Below are positions 19,895-30,825 of a DNA stretch of 64,000 nt, one piece after another. Each line of letters begins with the position of its first letter. The stretch's first letter is position 1. A program made the position numbers and the translations under genes. The notes below the pieces were generated by a model that worked only from the letters and a program-made list of their open reading frames with translations, searched no databases and was not told the DNA's origin. Source of the stretch: Liopterus haemorrhoidalis (lineage: Eukaryota; Arthropoda; Insecta; Coleoptera; Dytiscidae). Location of the stretch: NCBI GenBank assembly GCA_963971575.1, contig OZ020625.1:28433753-28497752 (forward strand). The letters are read 5' to 3'.

Positions 19895-21150
19895 CCAGGT
19901 CTACAAGTATGAAATACGGATTTTTTTCAAACTTGCCGCGCATACTGAGTGTATAGTTCAAAGTTTCAACACATATGGCGTTTTGTTAAGTCATCATCAA
20001 GTGTCAAATGCGTATAGCTTATAATTTGGAAAGTGATCATATAGTTTTGTTTTACTGTGTTAAAAATGTCAAATTTTGTGCCAAATAAAGAGCATTCGCG
20101 CACAGTACTACTGTTTTGTTTTAATTTGAAAAAAACTGCTACTGAATCAGACTGCTTCGAGAAGCTTATGGTGAATATGCTCCATCGCAAGATACGTGTG
20201 AACGATGGTTTCGGCGTTTCAAAAGTGGTGACTTTGATCTTACAGACAAAGAAAATGGAAAATCTCCAAATAAATATGAAGATACAAAATTGGAAACATT
20301 ACTACAGGAAGACGATAGTCAATCACAAAAACAACTAGCAGAGCTGTTAGGCGTTAGTCAACAAGCTGTTTCCAATCGCCTACGAGAGATGGGTAAGATC
20401 TAGAAAGTCGGCAGATGGGTTCCACATGCATTGAATGAGAGGCAGATGGAAAAACGAATAAACACTTGTGAAATTTTGCTTGCACGATACAAAAGAAAGT
20501 CTTTTTTGCATCGTATCATTACTGGCGATGAAAAATGGATTTATTTTGAAAATCCCATAAGCAAAAAATCATGGGTGAACCCAGGCTCACCATCCACATC
20601 AACTGCAAGACCGAATCGCTTTGGTAAAAAGACAATGCTCTGTACTTGTTGGGACCAAAAGGGTGTGGTCTATTATGAATTGTTAAAACCTGGTGAAACA
20701 GTTAATACCCAACGCTAACAACAACTGATCGAATTGAACCATTCGTTGCTCATAAAACGACCAGAATACGAAAGAAGACAGCACAAGGTAATCTTTCTTC
20801 ACGATAACGCTCCATCACATAAGGCAAAAGCAGTTTGCAACACATTGGAGGCACTCAAGTGGGAAGTGCTACCCCATGTCACTTACTCACCAGACTTGGC
20901 CCCTTCAGATTACCACTTGTTCGCATCGATGGGTCACGCACTTGCCGAGCAGCACTTTTGTTCATATGAAAATGTGAAAGAATGGCTAGATGAATGGTTT
21001 GCGGGGAAAGGGGAAGAGTTCTACTGGCGAGGTATTCACAAATTGCCTGAAAGATGGGAAAAATGTAAAACTTCTAATGGAGCATACTTTGAATAAATAA
21101 ATGTTTACTGTTCTTTTGAGTTCAATGTGTTTTATTTAAAAAAGACCTGG
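19895..21150 (+). mobile_element. Mar2 copy 2, Mos1-like mariner
   Basis: Left end CCAGGTCTACAAGTATGAAA after TA; right end ACCTGG before TA, where about 22 bases of the terminal repeat have been deleted (compare copy 1). 1256 bases. Confidence 0.92.
20066..21096 (+). pseudogene. Mos1-like mariner transposase, inactivated copy 2
   Basis: The start matches copy 1 ([20 protein letters not shown]). A 4-base deletion after TATES shifts the frame. GKI is followed by a stop before KVGRW, and the NTQR stop seen in copy 1 is also present. Unlike copy 1 it retains the first catalytic block, ITGDEKWIYFENP, as well as FLHDNAPSHKAK and YSPDLAPSDYHLFASMGHAL, so all three aspartates of the DD34D triad can be seen across frames. 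The C terminus is complete (RWEKCKTSNGAYFE, TAA at 21096). The shared TAA near 20716 indicates that copies 1 and 2 come from one already mutated source. Confidence 0.93.
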
Positions 21151-21179
21151 TAGTAATCAGACTGGCAACATAGCGTTTG

Positions 21180-21985
21180 ATCTGGCAACATTAGGGACGC
21201 GAGACTTGGAGGGACGGTAGGTTAACATGTGATACGCCTTCAGTACGAATTTGAACTCGCTAGAGTAATTTTATTGTCCGTAGCGATTATTTTCGTGAAA
21301 CAGTTTTTTATAGTTCGGTCTAAAAATGAGTGACATTCATTTCGAGCAACGGTGTGCTATCAGATTTTGCTTCAGATTTGGGCACAGTGCAACAGAAACT
21401 TTTGCAAAACTTCAGCAGGTCTACAGAGACAGTGTTTTGTCAATGACCCAGATTTTTTGGTGGTGTAAGGTATTTTCAAAAGGAAGAGAGTTGATTGAAG
21501 ATGAATCATGCAACGGAAGGCCTTCATCTTCAAGAACCGATAAAAATGTCGACAGAATCCGGGATCTTGTGCGTTCAGATCGTCGGTTGACAGTCAGAAT
21601 GATCGGGGAAGAGTTGAATTTGACACACTACCGTTCATCAGATTTTGATCAATGAATTGTCACACAGCAATTTCAATAATCGAGTTTTTGGCCAGTAAAA
21701 ACATTCCTGTGGCTCCTCAGCCTTCTGATTCGCCTGACTTGAGTCCTTGTGACTTTTTCCTCTTCCCAAGATTGAAAAATCACCTCAAGGGACGTCATTT
21801 TGGGACACTTTAAAACATTCAAACGTCCGTAATCGACCAGGTGAAAGCTATTCCAGTATCCGAGTTCCAGCACTGCTATGAGGATTGGAAGAACTGTCTC
21901 CAGCGCTGTGTGGCTTCCCAAGGAAGTTATTTTGAGGGAGACAATATTGAATTGTAAGTCTATTCGAATAAAAAAAAATTAAAAA
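21180..21985 (+). mobile_element. Mar4 copy 1, internally deleted mariner-like element
   Basis: It holds both ends of a transposase but not its middle. Terminal repeats are not certain; the left flank shows two CTGGCAACAT motifs near 21171 and 21191. Pieces of the same family are at about 30480-30703 and 37155-37430. Confidence 0.6.
21326..21957 (+). pseudogene. Mar4 transposase remnant
   Basis: MSDIHFEQRCAIRFCFRFGH and SATETFAKLQQVYRDSVLSM then QIFWWCKVFSKGR form the first HTH; GRPSSSRTDKNVDRIRDLV and RRLTVRMIGEELNL form the linker and second HTH. After YRSSDFDQ there is a stop and a large deletion. The distal part is read in other frames: SPDLSPCDFFLFPRLKNHLK with the third catalytic Asp, then VSEFQHCYEDWKNCLQRCVA and SQGSYFEGDNIEL. 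The first two catalytic blocks are missing. The related pieces elsewhere match either the front or the back. Confidence 0.82.
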
Positions 21986-22300
21986 CATCAAGCTATTATG
22001 GTTGTCAAGGCCTGCTTAACAAATATAAGGTGTTTGGTATGTGAACTACGACCTTAAAAACCGTGTATTACAACAATTGTGTAATAATTACTAAAGAAAA
22101 ATTAGCAAATGCTAATAACTTCCAGCTTACATGCGTTTTTCATTAACTGTATTTTCGTAACTAAAAATTCAAAACAAGACAGACAATGGAATTTTAACCA
22201 AAATAAAAAAATGATTTCATTAAACATTAATATAAGTACCTAGTCTTGCCATATATAAGTTTTCAGTAAAATTCCGAAAGATGCTTAAATATATTTTAAT

Positions 22301-22540
22301 TTTCCTTTAGATTTAATTTTTATATTTTAATATTTTAATTTCAATTTTAAAAATAAATTGTTGATATACTAATCTATAATAAGGCCCATACTAACATATG
22401 CTTGGCCGACATGGAATATATTTTCTTTTAAATTTAATTTTTATATTTTAATTTTTTTATTTCCATTTTAAAAATAAATTGTTGATATACAAATCTATAA
22501 TAAATTCCATACTAACATATGCTTGTCCGGCATGGAATAT
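22301..22540. repeat. Two-unit tandem duplication, about 120 bp period
   Basis: TTTAGATTTAATTTTTATAT ... ACTAACATATGCTTGGCCGA CATGGAATAT repeats once with about 10 percent difference (TTGTCCGGCATGG in the second unit). The remaining flanks (21986-22300, 22541-22976) are A+T-rich and unassigned. Confidence 0.85.
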
Positions 22541-22976
22541 GATTTATAAAACAAACATTAATAGCTTACAGATTATTTAAAATAAATGTTTGCGGGTTAT
22601 TGGGAAATATCCCAGGATCGCGAAATATTTACGTATTTATTAAAAAAATAACTAATGCATTTTTCAAAAGAGCAAACACTCATGAAAATAACTTGATTAA
22701 AAACATTGGTACAATAAAAACAAAAAGGAAAGTTCACGAAACAATAAAATATATGCTAAACATGTAAATAAAATGTTAAATAAAAAAGGTAAAATATTGT
22801 AAATTAGTAAAATAAAAATATTCAAAATATATATTTTTTATAATTTTGGAGTGAATAGGGTTTTTTATTTAAATTTTTACGCTATGCTTTAAATAAATGT
22901 TCAATCTTTTCTTCGAAAACATAAAATCAGATTTAGGTAATTTTAGTTTTAAGAGGTAATTGTATGTAAAAAAAAA

Positions 22977-23560
22977 TCAGCTGTGGCCACCACAGGACCG
23001 ACCGCCGTTAGTACTTAAATAAATTACATTCTAGCAGCAGAGTAGAAATAACTTGGCCTGATATTTTCTAACAGAGATATTATTTATCATGACCATGGAA
23101 ACGTTACATATAAATATGAAACCAGTGGCGAAAGGAAACCTCCGCTAGACTTGCCCTCCCATAAAAAAAATATTTAAAAAAAAAATAAACTAAAAAAAAA
23201 AAAAAAGTTTCAATATTTAGATAAATCTTCAAAAATCCATCAAATTATGTTCTATACAAATTTTTGTCCAAGGCTTGCTTTACTAGTTACGAATTAATTA
23301 TCATGACCATGGAAACGTTACATATAAGTATGAAAAAATTGAGACTTGGAAAAATTTTAAATAATTTTACAAAAAAATTTCGAAATTTTTCGTTTTATCA
23401 AAAAACGTGTCAAATAAAAGTTATTAGTTATTGTATTTATAGTAACTTTTGTTCAATAAATTTTTTCGAAATATTTTTCTGTTGCTAAATATTCGCAAAA
23501 ATATTAAAATCGACACGAGTAAACTCCCATTTCTAGTCAACCGATTTTCATAAAAAACAA
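22977..23560 (+). mobile_element. HelB copy 5, rearranged
   Basis: Hairpin and terminal repeat (TCAGCTGTGGCCACCACAGG then ACCGACCGCC) start at 22977. The copy breaks at 23121. Foreign sequence beginning CAGTGGCGAAAGG (hAT-like start) follows, then HelB restarts at 23299 with a repeated TATCATGACCATGGAAACGT block, so the two HelB parts overlap by about 40 bases. The body ends at about 23560, where HelC takes over. Confidence 0.75.
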
Positions 23561-23654
23561 TAGGGTTCTTCCTATTTAATAGGAGAATTTTTTAGTACCA
23601 AAACGAACTCTTTAAGTTAAACCGTTTTTGAGTTATCGTGTATACACACAGACA

Positions 23655-23691
<37 letters not shown>

Positions 23692-23822
23692 GGACGGCAC
23701 TTCGAAAATAGGTTTTTTGGATTCCCTGGACCATGAAACGTGGTCATCCGTCAAAATCTCGACATCGAAAATTTTCGCGATTACAATACTTGCCCCTTAT
23801 ATATTAAGGTCGGGCAAGTAAA
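23561..23822 (+). mobile_element. HelC, end of a third Helentron-like family
   Basis: Not HelB sequence but the same plan: a (CAGACA)/(CA)n array after GTGTATACACACAGACAG, then CGTCAAAATCTCGACATCGA, CGATTACAATACTTGCC, CTTATATA and the terminal GGTCGGGCAAGTAAAAA. The block order mirrors the HelB end. The opposite end was not found in this window. Confidence 0.6.
23647..23691 (+). repeat. (CA)n microsatellite
   Basis: About 17 CA units preceded by two CAGA units, at the same relative position as the CAGA arrays of HelA and HelB. Confidence 0.95.
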
Positions 23823-24421
23823 AAGTGAGAATTTCGAAAAATTTTACAGAAATTCTTCGACATTTATCGTTTTATCAAAAAACGTCTCAAATAAAAGTTA
23901 AATAAGAGTTAATTTTTAGTCATGGCTCACTATTCTTTTTTCGACTAGGTGTATAAAAAAGTGCCCGCCATTTTACTTTTTAATAATGTAACATGAAATT
24001 AAATTAGTTTTTGTTGGACAGAAACAGCTAAAAGTTAAATATGTAACTTGCAGGTGTAAGCATATTAATGCAGTTTTGTTTTTCTGCGACAAATGTAATG
24101 GACAAACTCGCATAGTATCAGTTACTTTTTAACTCATAATAAATTCCCATGCCTTCCTCCTGTCCATAACCAAATCTTTTCCCAATCTGGACTTAATATT
24201 AACTTTCCTTCTATTTTTCTTACGAAAAGAAAAAAACTAAGATGCCTATCTTTGTCCTGTCTTTAATGACAGCCAAAAACACTACAATTTGTTCTACTTT
24301 TACAGTTTTTCACAACTTCTATCGACATTCTAACAAAAATTCAACACTAGAACATATGTAATAAGTTCAAACATTTCAATATTTGACCACCAGACTGCGT
24401 ATTCGAGTGTGACAGTTCTTA
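23823..24421. other. Unassigned stretch
   Basis: A short HelB-like piece (CAAAAAACGTCTCAAATAAAAG) lies at about 23875-23900. The remainder is unassigned. Confidence 0.4.
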
Positions 24422-25674
24422 TGGGTCTATTCTGTAAAAAAATGTTTACAGTACTGTATCACTATAGCGCTGTAGTGAGCTTAGCACTGTAAAGTGCCAA
24501 GTTACGGCGGCTCTGTAAATATTGAGCATTAGCTATTCTGTAACACATTCTGTAATTTCGGTCGATTTAAACTTTGCTTACATTGTAGCTAACTTCACTA
24601 TGTTTATTTCTAACCTCAAAATTTGACGTATTGATCAATGTGTGTTCTGTGATCAATGTCATCGATCGGTAATTGTATATCATATTTGTATATACACATA
24701 TACTCATGTTTTTTACGTTTGTAATTATTATTAATTATTGTTATAATTTGTTTATAAAAATTAAAGTTTCTCTTTGCATCTTATGTATCTTTATTCCATA
24801 TAAACATATTGTTTACATCAAATTATACAATGGACTGCTGAATATATAAAATACTAATCTGCTTTCCCAAATTCATTTCTTGATTAGCTGTTAAAATAAG
24901 TTTTAAATCAGTTTTTGAAAATTTTAAATACTTTTCAAATATTTTACCATTTGGTACAGGATCTTCATTATTTTCAGGTTCACGATCTTCATTATTTTTA
25001 GGTTCAGGATCTTCATTATTTACAGGTTCAAGCTCATCATCATCAATCTCAGCATAGTTAGGTATTCTTGCTTTTGTTGCTATATTATGCAAAACTTACC
25101 CTTCTTTCACTCCACGGTTTTCTTCCCTCGTAGTGGGGAACTTTATATGAATTGGCATTAGATGTGTTGTTATCAGATAACAAATTTCTATTATCGATCT
25201 ACTAACCATAGGCTGGCTCAAAGAAGTGAAATTGTGAGCCCCTGTAGTAGCCTGATAGGATCCATTACTTAAAAAATACAGTGTTTCTAAAACCTGTATA
25301 TAAAAATATATAAATGAAAACATGTATGCATACATAAAAAAAAGTTTATGTGTGGTTGTAACGTGATATTTTAAGCATAATTACCTGTTATGATCCTCTT
25401 GTAGTAATTGCATTAGAAATAGGGCGAAATTTGGATCATTAATTTTTTTTTTTAGGTGACACGAACAATACAAACCTACAACTTGACTTCTATACAGTAC
25501 TGTAACTGACTTACGGCCAGAAAAATATCGCCGTAACGTTACAGCGATATTTTACATCGGTGTAGAGTTTACAGATCAACGCGTGTCAATACAGAATAGC
25601 ACTTTCCATACAGCGCTGTATTTTACAAAGTTATAGCGCTTACAGCGGTAGAAAACTCATACAGAATAGACCCA
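24422..25674 (-). mobile_element. PifA, PIF/Harbinger element with TTA target duplication
   Basis: TGGGTCTATTCTGTA at the left and its exact inverse at the right, flanked by TTA on both sides (24419-24421, 25675-25677). A 3-bp TTA duplication plus HARBI1-like coding pieces place it in PIF/Harbinger. 1253 bases, internally deleted. Confidence 0.92.
24823..25335 (-). pseudogene. Harbinger transposase remnant, DDE core deleted
   Basis: Minus strand. The first part (25335-25096) contains LETLYFLSNGSYQATTG and SLSQPMVSRSIIEICYLITT then IKFPTTREENRGVKEG, matching the region before the catalytic core of HARBI1-like nucleases (GSYQ...SQP.VSR...I.FP). The second part (25092-24823) is in the same frame after one TAA: LHNIATKARIP followed by an acidic tail with three near-repeats of EPxNNEDPxP, fitting the protein's C terminus. 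The intervening TAA is part of GGGTAAGTTTT, a good splice-donor match, so it may be a remnant of an intron boundary. No catalytic Asp/Glu remains. It is the only part of this element with coding character. Confidence 0.75.
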
Positions 25675-25828
25675 TTAATACCATATTTTCGGACGCAGGG
25701 AGTAATTTATAATTGCAATTAATCGTTTTCCGTGCTCATTTTCAACTTTTGAAAAATGGAAAAAAGACGTTTTGGAAATATGCTTAATTGTTCTGATTAT
25801 TAAATTTAATAATCTTTCGATAATAATT

Positions 25829-26076
25829 GCCAACAGAGTGGCCGAGCGCATTAAGTCGTGCGGTTTTAGACTGTTAGAAACAGGCGTGACTGGGCGGCCG
25901 GTGGTTCGAGCCTCCTTCGTTGGTGATATTATTCGGGCGAGAATAATATGTTAACATTACTCCCATTTTCACAATCATTCACCCCTCATCCAGGTGTAGG
26001 AGTTCGCCCCCTGCCATCGGCGATTAGCCTCGTTGCAGACATAAAGGCCGATGTAAAATAAATAATATAATAATAA
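25829..26076 (+). mobile_element. SINE family S2, complete, with 15-bp target duplication
   Basis: CTTTCGATAATAATT occurs exactly at 25814-25828 and 26077-26091. Between them is a tRNA-like head (AGAGTGGCCGAGCGCATTAA as A box, GGTGGTTCGAGCCTCC as B box, a leucine/serine-type arrangement), a body with CATCGGC paired to GCCGATG, and an AATAA-type tail. This is the standard outcome of LINE-driven retroposition. Transcription would be by RNA polymerase III from the internal boxes. Confidence 0.92.
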
Positions 26077-26091
26077 CTTTCGATAATAATT

Positions 26092-26385
26092 AATATGAAA
26101 ACATTTAAACAACTTTTAGTACGAAAACAATTTTTTTAGTAAGACGTTTTTATTAATAATAAATGTTATTGAAATATATGTACTGTCAATTAAATTATAT
26201 TTAATAGTATACCATTCTACAATCTATGATACAATGCCATGTTATATAATTTTTTTTTTCTTTGTAATTAAAAATATTTCTTTAGGCAAAAATGGTCTAA
26301 ATCTATTTTTTTACGACTGTTAAAAAAAACTATTTCACTTGTTTTTGTACATAATTATCATAGTGACTATTAAAAAATTTTAAAT
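26092..26385. other. Unassigned A+T-rich stretch
   Basis: Nothing recognised. Confidence 0.4.
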
Positions 26386-26855
26386 CAGCTGTTGCCACCA
26401 CATGACCGACGGCCATCATAAAGTACTTGTATAAAATACATTCTAGCAGCAGAGTAGAAATAACTTGGCCTAATATTTTCTAACAGAGATATTATTTATC
26501 ATAACCATGGAAACGTTACATATAAGTATGAAAAAATAGATATTCAAATAATTATAGAAAGTTTTTCTATAATTATTGAAACATTTTTCAAAATTTTTTC
26601 GTTTTATCAAAAAACGTTTCAAATAGAAGTTATTAGTTATTGCTTTTATAGCAACTTTTGTTCAATAAATTTTTTCGAAATATTTTTCTGTTGTGAAATA
26701 TTCACAAAAATCTTAACGAGTAAACTCCCATTTTTAGTCAACCGATTTTTACCAAAACTCGTGACATTGATGTCAAAAGCTTAAATATGAAGTTTCATAA
26801 AAATCCTTTTAGCCGAATTTGCTCTGCACGTGTACACAGACAGACGGACAGACGG

Positions 26856-26889
<34 letters not shown>

Positions 26890-26895
26890 CGACAT
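26386..26895 (+). mobile_element. HelB copy 6, truncated after its CAGA array
   Basis: Complete left side with hairpin and terminal repeat, body, and an array of CAGACGGA/CAGA (26837-26893). It stops at CCGACA, exactly where Mar1 copy 2 begins. The HelB terminus is missing. Confidence 0.85.
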
Positions 26896-27601
26896 TTTAT
26901 TATTTTGTTAATTTTCGTCAATATTACAATGTAGTTTTCCAACATAATCTCCATTTAACTGAATACATTTATCCCAACGATAAACTAATTTTTTTAAGCC
27001 GTCCTCAAAGAACTTTCCTATTGAGTTTCTGTTCTGGTCCCAACAGCCTTGGCACCCAGCGCGGCGAAACCTTGCTAACGCCCAAACAATCATGCAAGAT
27101 GTCATGAACTTGTCGTGTACCTATCCCTAGGAGCACATTAATTTGACGAATAGTCATTCGCCTGTCCTCTTTCATTAGGTCTTCGACCGCAGTAATGTTT
27201 CTTTCATTTACCGACGTGCTTGGGCGCCCACTGCGTGGATCGTCTTCTAGTGATGTTCTACCGGTTTTAAAACGATCGATCCACCGATAAACAGTACTTT
27301 TGGATTCTGCAGACTCACCAAATACTCCTTGCAGACGCTGAATAATTTCTGATGTTTTCACACCTTCTTTCCACAAAGAGAAAATTATTGCTCTTTAAGA
27401 TTTTACTGCGTCTTCCATGGTTACAAAAACAGTGCTATGAAAACCCGTCTATATCAGTCGAACACCTAAATCAGACTGAACAATATTGCACTAGATAGTT
27501 GCATAAACATGTCAAGACTTGTCTGGCACCAATAACATTGCCTGTAAGTTCTGCGTAATTTAATTATAGCACAATTCCCCGAATTTAGGAAACATCCCTC
27601 G
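26896..27601 (-). mobile_element. Mar1 copy 2, one end missing
   Basis: The minus-strand left end CGAGGGATGTTTCC is at 27601, followed by TA. The other terminus is cut about 40 bases short at the HelB array. It shares the internal deletion of copy 1. Confidence 0.88.
26906..27412 (-). pseudogene. Mar1 mariner transposase remnant, copy 2
   Basis: Reads MWKEGVKTSEIIQRLQGVFG, TVYRWIDRFKTGRTSLEDDP, RMTIRQINVLLGIGTRQVHD then PRWVPRLLGPEQKLNRKVL on the minus strand from 27376, then shifts to FFEDGLKKLVYRWDKCIQLN and GDYVGKLHCNIDEN. The upstream ATG (27418 side) is followed by an in-frame TAA as in copy 1. The junction PEQKLNRK-to-FFEDG is identical to copy 1, so the catalytic core was lost in their common ancestor. 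This copy keeps the Trp that is a stop in copy 1. Confidence 0.85.
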
Positions 27602-27603
27602 TA

Positions 27604-28683
27604 CATGTATAAAATAGTATTACTTTAAAAATGTAATTGTATTCAAGTGCTAATAGCCTCGTAGCTGAAGCACTTAAATTTAAAAAAAGTGTTAATTTTA
27701 ACACTGAAAAAGTAATATTTCATAAAAATAACACTATCTGAATAAAGAAGATTTACACGATGATTTGGTTAAAAATAGTGAACTTTTAACTTTTTTTTAA
27801 ATGAAAATTTTAACCAAACTGAGAATGAACATTTACACTTATGATTTTTTTGCTGTGTAAGTCTCTAAAAAATTAAATAAGTATAATTTACGCCTGTTTT
27901 TTTTTTTTTTTTTACAGAATTAATTACATTGTTTTCAAATTTTGTTTTCGATCAATCAACATTGGAGTGACAGCCCGAGGTGAGCCTTGGCCTTCTGTTT
28001 CCGGGTTTCATGACCCATATTTTCAATCTGTATACATACAGAAATGGTCAATTTTATATCTTCAGTTCGGTTCGGTTCAGCTTCGGTTCAGTTCAAAAAT
28101 TGAAAAAACTCTAGCCCCTGACCTAGAGTATTCGAATAAAAAGCTCAAATTTCAAAATTTTCAAGTCATAAGACCCTTTATACTTTTCAAACTCTTTGCC
28201 GTGGAAGTAAAAATGGAAATGGAAAGTATCTATTGATATTTTATTGCACCGGTAGCGTGTTAACAAAACCTAGTTGCATTTAAACGGTCAATTGAGACCA
28301 AACTTGCATCGTAACTGCACACTTATGTCGAAGCAATAAATAATCATTGTTAGATTTGATTGATAATGTATTTAAGACCTTGTCTGCCAACAACAAATAA
28401 CATTGAGTATTAAGTTGTTGCATTTAGATGCAACAATAATTATTACCACATTTGAAAGTCCATAGTCTAGTAACAGGATGGTGTTTGTTTTGAAATATGT
28501 TGTTACGGTTGTGTCAGACAACACAGACATACATTATTAATTGTTTTTTTCTAATTATTTTAAACAAAATTGTTGCAAAATCTAATTTATTTCAAATAAT
28601 TAATTTATGTAGTTGGTAGCGGACTGGCAAATTAAACCAACGTGGGAAATTATTGTAGATTCAGTTAGAGACAAAGAAAAAAA
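27604..28683. other. Unassigned stretch
   Basis: No credible gene. A CGGTTCGGTTCAGCTTCGGTT patch at about 28068-28092 recalls the interior of hAT-2. TTGTTGCATTTAGATGCAACAA near 28412 is a short palindrome. The open frame across 27967-28236 has no domain that I recognise. Confidence 0.4.
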
Positions 28684-29683
28684 TTTATGTGAAGTGTGAA
28701 TTTTCACACATTTCAGGGTTTCGCAGGTATTTAGTAAGTGAATAATGATTATTTGGAATGCCAAAACAAATATAATGTTAAAATGTTTTTTTTTGTTAAT
28801 GTTAATTCGAATGCCTAATACCATTATTAGGTGTCTAAATATGTGCAGTATTTTTTTTTATATATAGCAAGGTTCATTAAGATTTTGAAAATTGCGCCTA
28901 TGGCTTCCATTGGTTGTTTTAAGTCATAACTCCGCCCCTCTTATTCCGTGTATTTAATTGCAACAATTTCCACAGGTTATTAAATTTACGCTTTTAAAAA
29001 TTAAATGCAACATTTGCCCAAATATAACTAGAATTTTGAAAAAAAATAATTTAAACAAAATAAAAATGCAAACAAAACAGAAAAAATAAAATTGTCTCGA
29101 GACCGAATCCTAGTTTGCAAATTAGAACGCGATATTGCTAACCATTACACCATAAAAGCATGTTGGTTTACTTTGTTACATAAGTTATTAAATATTTTAC
29201 ATGGTCAAGCAAAACACACAAAAAATGCGTTATTTTCCAAAAACATCTGATAAAAAGTGTTGTTGTACTATTCCGGTTCACACAAATGTACATTACTTTT
29301 TTCAAATTTTTAGTTTAAACCATTTGGGCTACAAAGTATGGGATAACATTTTTTGCACAATTTTGGAAAAAATCGCATCTAAATAATTTATTTTGCAAAA
29401 ATAAAATTTTGATCGTTAATCCACGTACTAAGGATTTCATTTGATACCCTATTCATAATTTTAAAAAAATATATATTTTTTTTGATATGCAGATATTTGT
29501 TTATATTTTTAGTGGGATATGTTTTTTAGATGTTTTAGTATTTTTCCTAGGTGCAGGTCAAAGATTTGTATAAGCATGCCAAATTTCAACTGTCTAGGTT
29601 TAGTCGTTTGGTTAAAATTTTTACCGAACAGACAGACAAACGACAAAATGTATAAGGGTTTTTTGGTCATATCTACAAAACAA
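28684..29683 (-). mobile_element. HelA copy d
   Basis: Minus-strand copy between A-runs. Hairpin end at the left, all middle blocks, and a short CAGA run (29628-29642) near the degenerate right end (CTACAAAACAAT). Confidence 0.85.
29095..29162 (-). repeat. tRNA-like module inside HelA copy d
   Basis: Minus strand: ATGGTGTAATGGTTAGCAAT (A-box-like), then AATTTGCAAACTAGGATTCG (B-box-like GGATTCGG). This type shares the TTTGCAAACTAG element with copies f and g. Confidence 0.5.
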
Positions 29684-29744
29684 TAAAAAAAACACAATAG
29701 GGGAAACTGCCTAAGTGCCCTGACATCTGGTGGCGATTTTCGGA

Positions 29745-30000
29745 AGATACGAGGGTGCCTGTCTGCCTGCCTGTCTGTCTGTCTGTCTGTCTGTCGGTCT
29801 GTGTACATGTGCAGAGCAAATTCAGCTGAAAGAATTTTTATGAAAGTTCAAATTTAAGCTTTTGACATCAATGGCACGAGTTGATCGGTTGACTAGAAAT
29901 GGGAGTTTACTCGTGTCGATTTTACGATTTTTGCGAATATTTCACAACAGAGAAATATTTCGAAAAAATTTATTAAACAGAAGTTAAAATTTCGTGAAAT
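29745..30000 (-). mobile_element. HelB copy 7, partial
   Basis: GTCT/GTCC array at 29758-29800 followed by the constant leader and body to about TTATTAAACAGAAGTT. Both outer parts are missing. Confidence 0.8.
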
Positions 30001-30479
30001 TTTGATTTAATTATTCTCATTAATTCTAGAGTGTGCCTCGTATTGCAATGGGGAAATTATTAAGATGATGAAAACTGAAATGTCAAAATCTCGACATTGA
30101 AATCCCCCCCCCCCCGCGCCATTATTCGGTAACATATTAATAATAGATCATAATAGGTGCAGAACAGGTGTACGTTCGTTCGTTCGGTTCCCAATTAAAA
30201 TAGAAAGTTGCCTTAGGGGCCAAAATAAATTCCAAACTCGAATATATGTATATTCAAAAATACTTGTAATATAGTAAATCTTAATTTGTCAACTTCACGA
30301 CTGTTAAAAGGAATTTCAGAAATTGCATAATAAATAAATAATCAAAATGGTTATTTTTGGAGGTTGGGACGAACGGCTTATTTCGAGAATTTCGGAAAGT
30401 GCTTTTTTCAACCCGTTCTGTGACCAGGACAAAATTATTAAAAAAGAAAATTTTGAAAAAAAAAATAATTTTTTTCTGC
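30001..30479. other. Unassigned stretch with a C-run
   Basis: A run of about 12 C residues at 30094-30108. The overlapping open frames near 30281-30568 are low-complexity and carry no domain. Confidence 0.4.
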
Positions 30480-30703
30480 AAATCTTCAGCAGGCCTACGG
30501 AGACAGTGTTTTGTCAAGGACCCAGGTTTTTTGGTGGTTTAAGGCATTTTCAGAAGGAAGAGAGTTGATTGAAGATGAATCACGCAGCGGAAGGCCTTCA
30601 TCTTCAAGAACCGATGAAAATGTCGACAGAATCCAGGTACTTGTGCGTTCAGATCGTCGGTTGACAGTCAGAATGATCGGCGAAGACTGTGCCCAAGTCT
30701 GAA
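30480..30703 (+). pseudogene. Mar4 transposase fragment (N-terminal)
   Basis: LQQAYGDSVLSRTQVFWWFK-like sequence (first residues out of frame), then AFSEGRELIEDESRSGRPSS, TDENVDRIQVLVRSDRRLTV and RMIGED. It is the second half of the first HTH and the linker of Mar4, ending at DCAQV. It lies directly against HelA copy e, whose left edge is also truncated. Confidence 0.8.
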
Positions 30704-30825
30704 GAAAAACCTGATAGCACACTGAAAAATTGAAATTTGGCATGCTTGTACAACTCTTTGACCCGCACATAGGATAAATACTAAAACATCTAAAAAACAT
30801 ATCCCCCTAAAAATATAAACAAATA

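Noticed and set aside
25829..25920. Possible tRNA-Ser/Leu gene
   Set aside because: The tRNA-like head is part of a retroposed unit with a body, tail and 15-bp target duplication.
27967..28236. 89-codon plus-strand open frame
   Set aside because: No domain; overlaps a CGGTTCGGTT repeat patch.
30281..30568. Overlapping frames with poly-Lys/Phe segments
   Set aside because: Low-complexity A/T runs; only the Mar4 scrap immediately downstream is supported.
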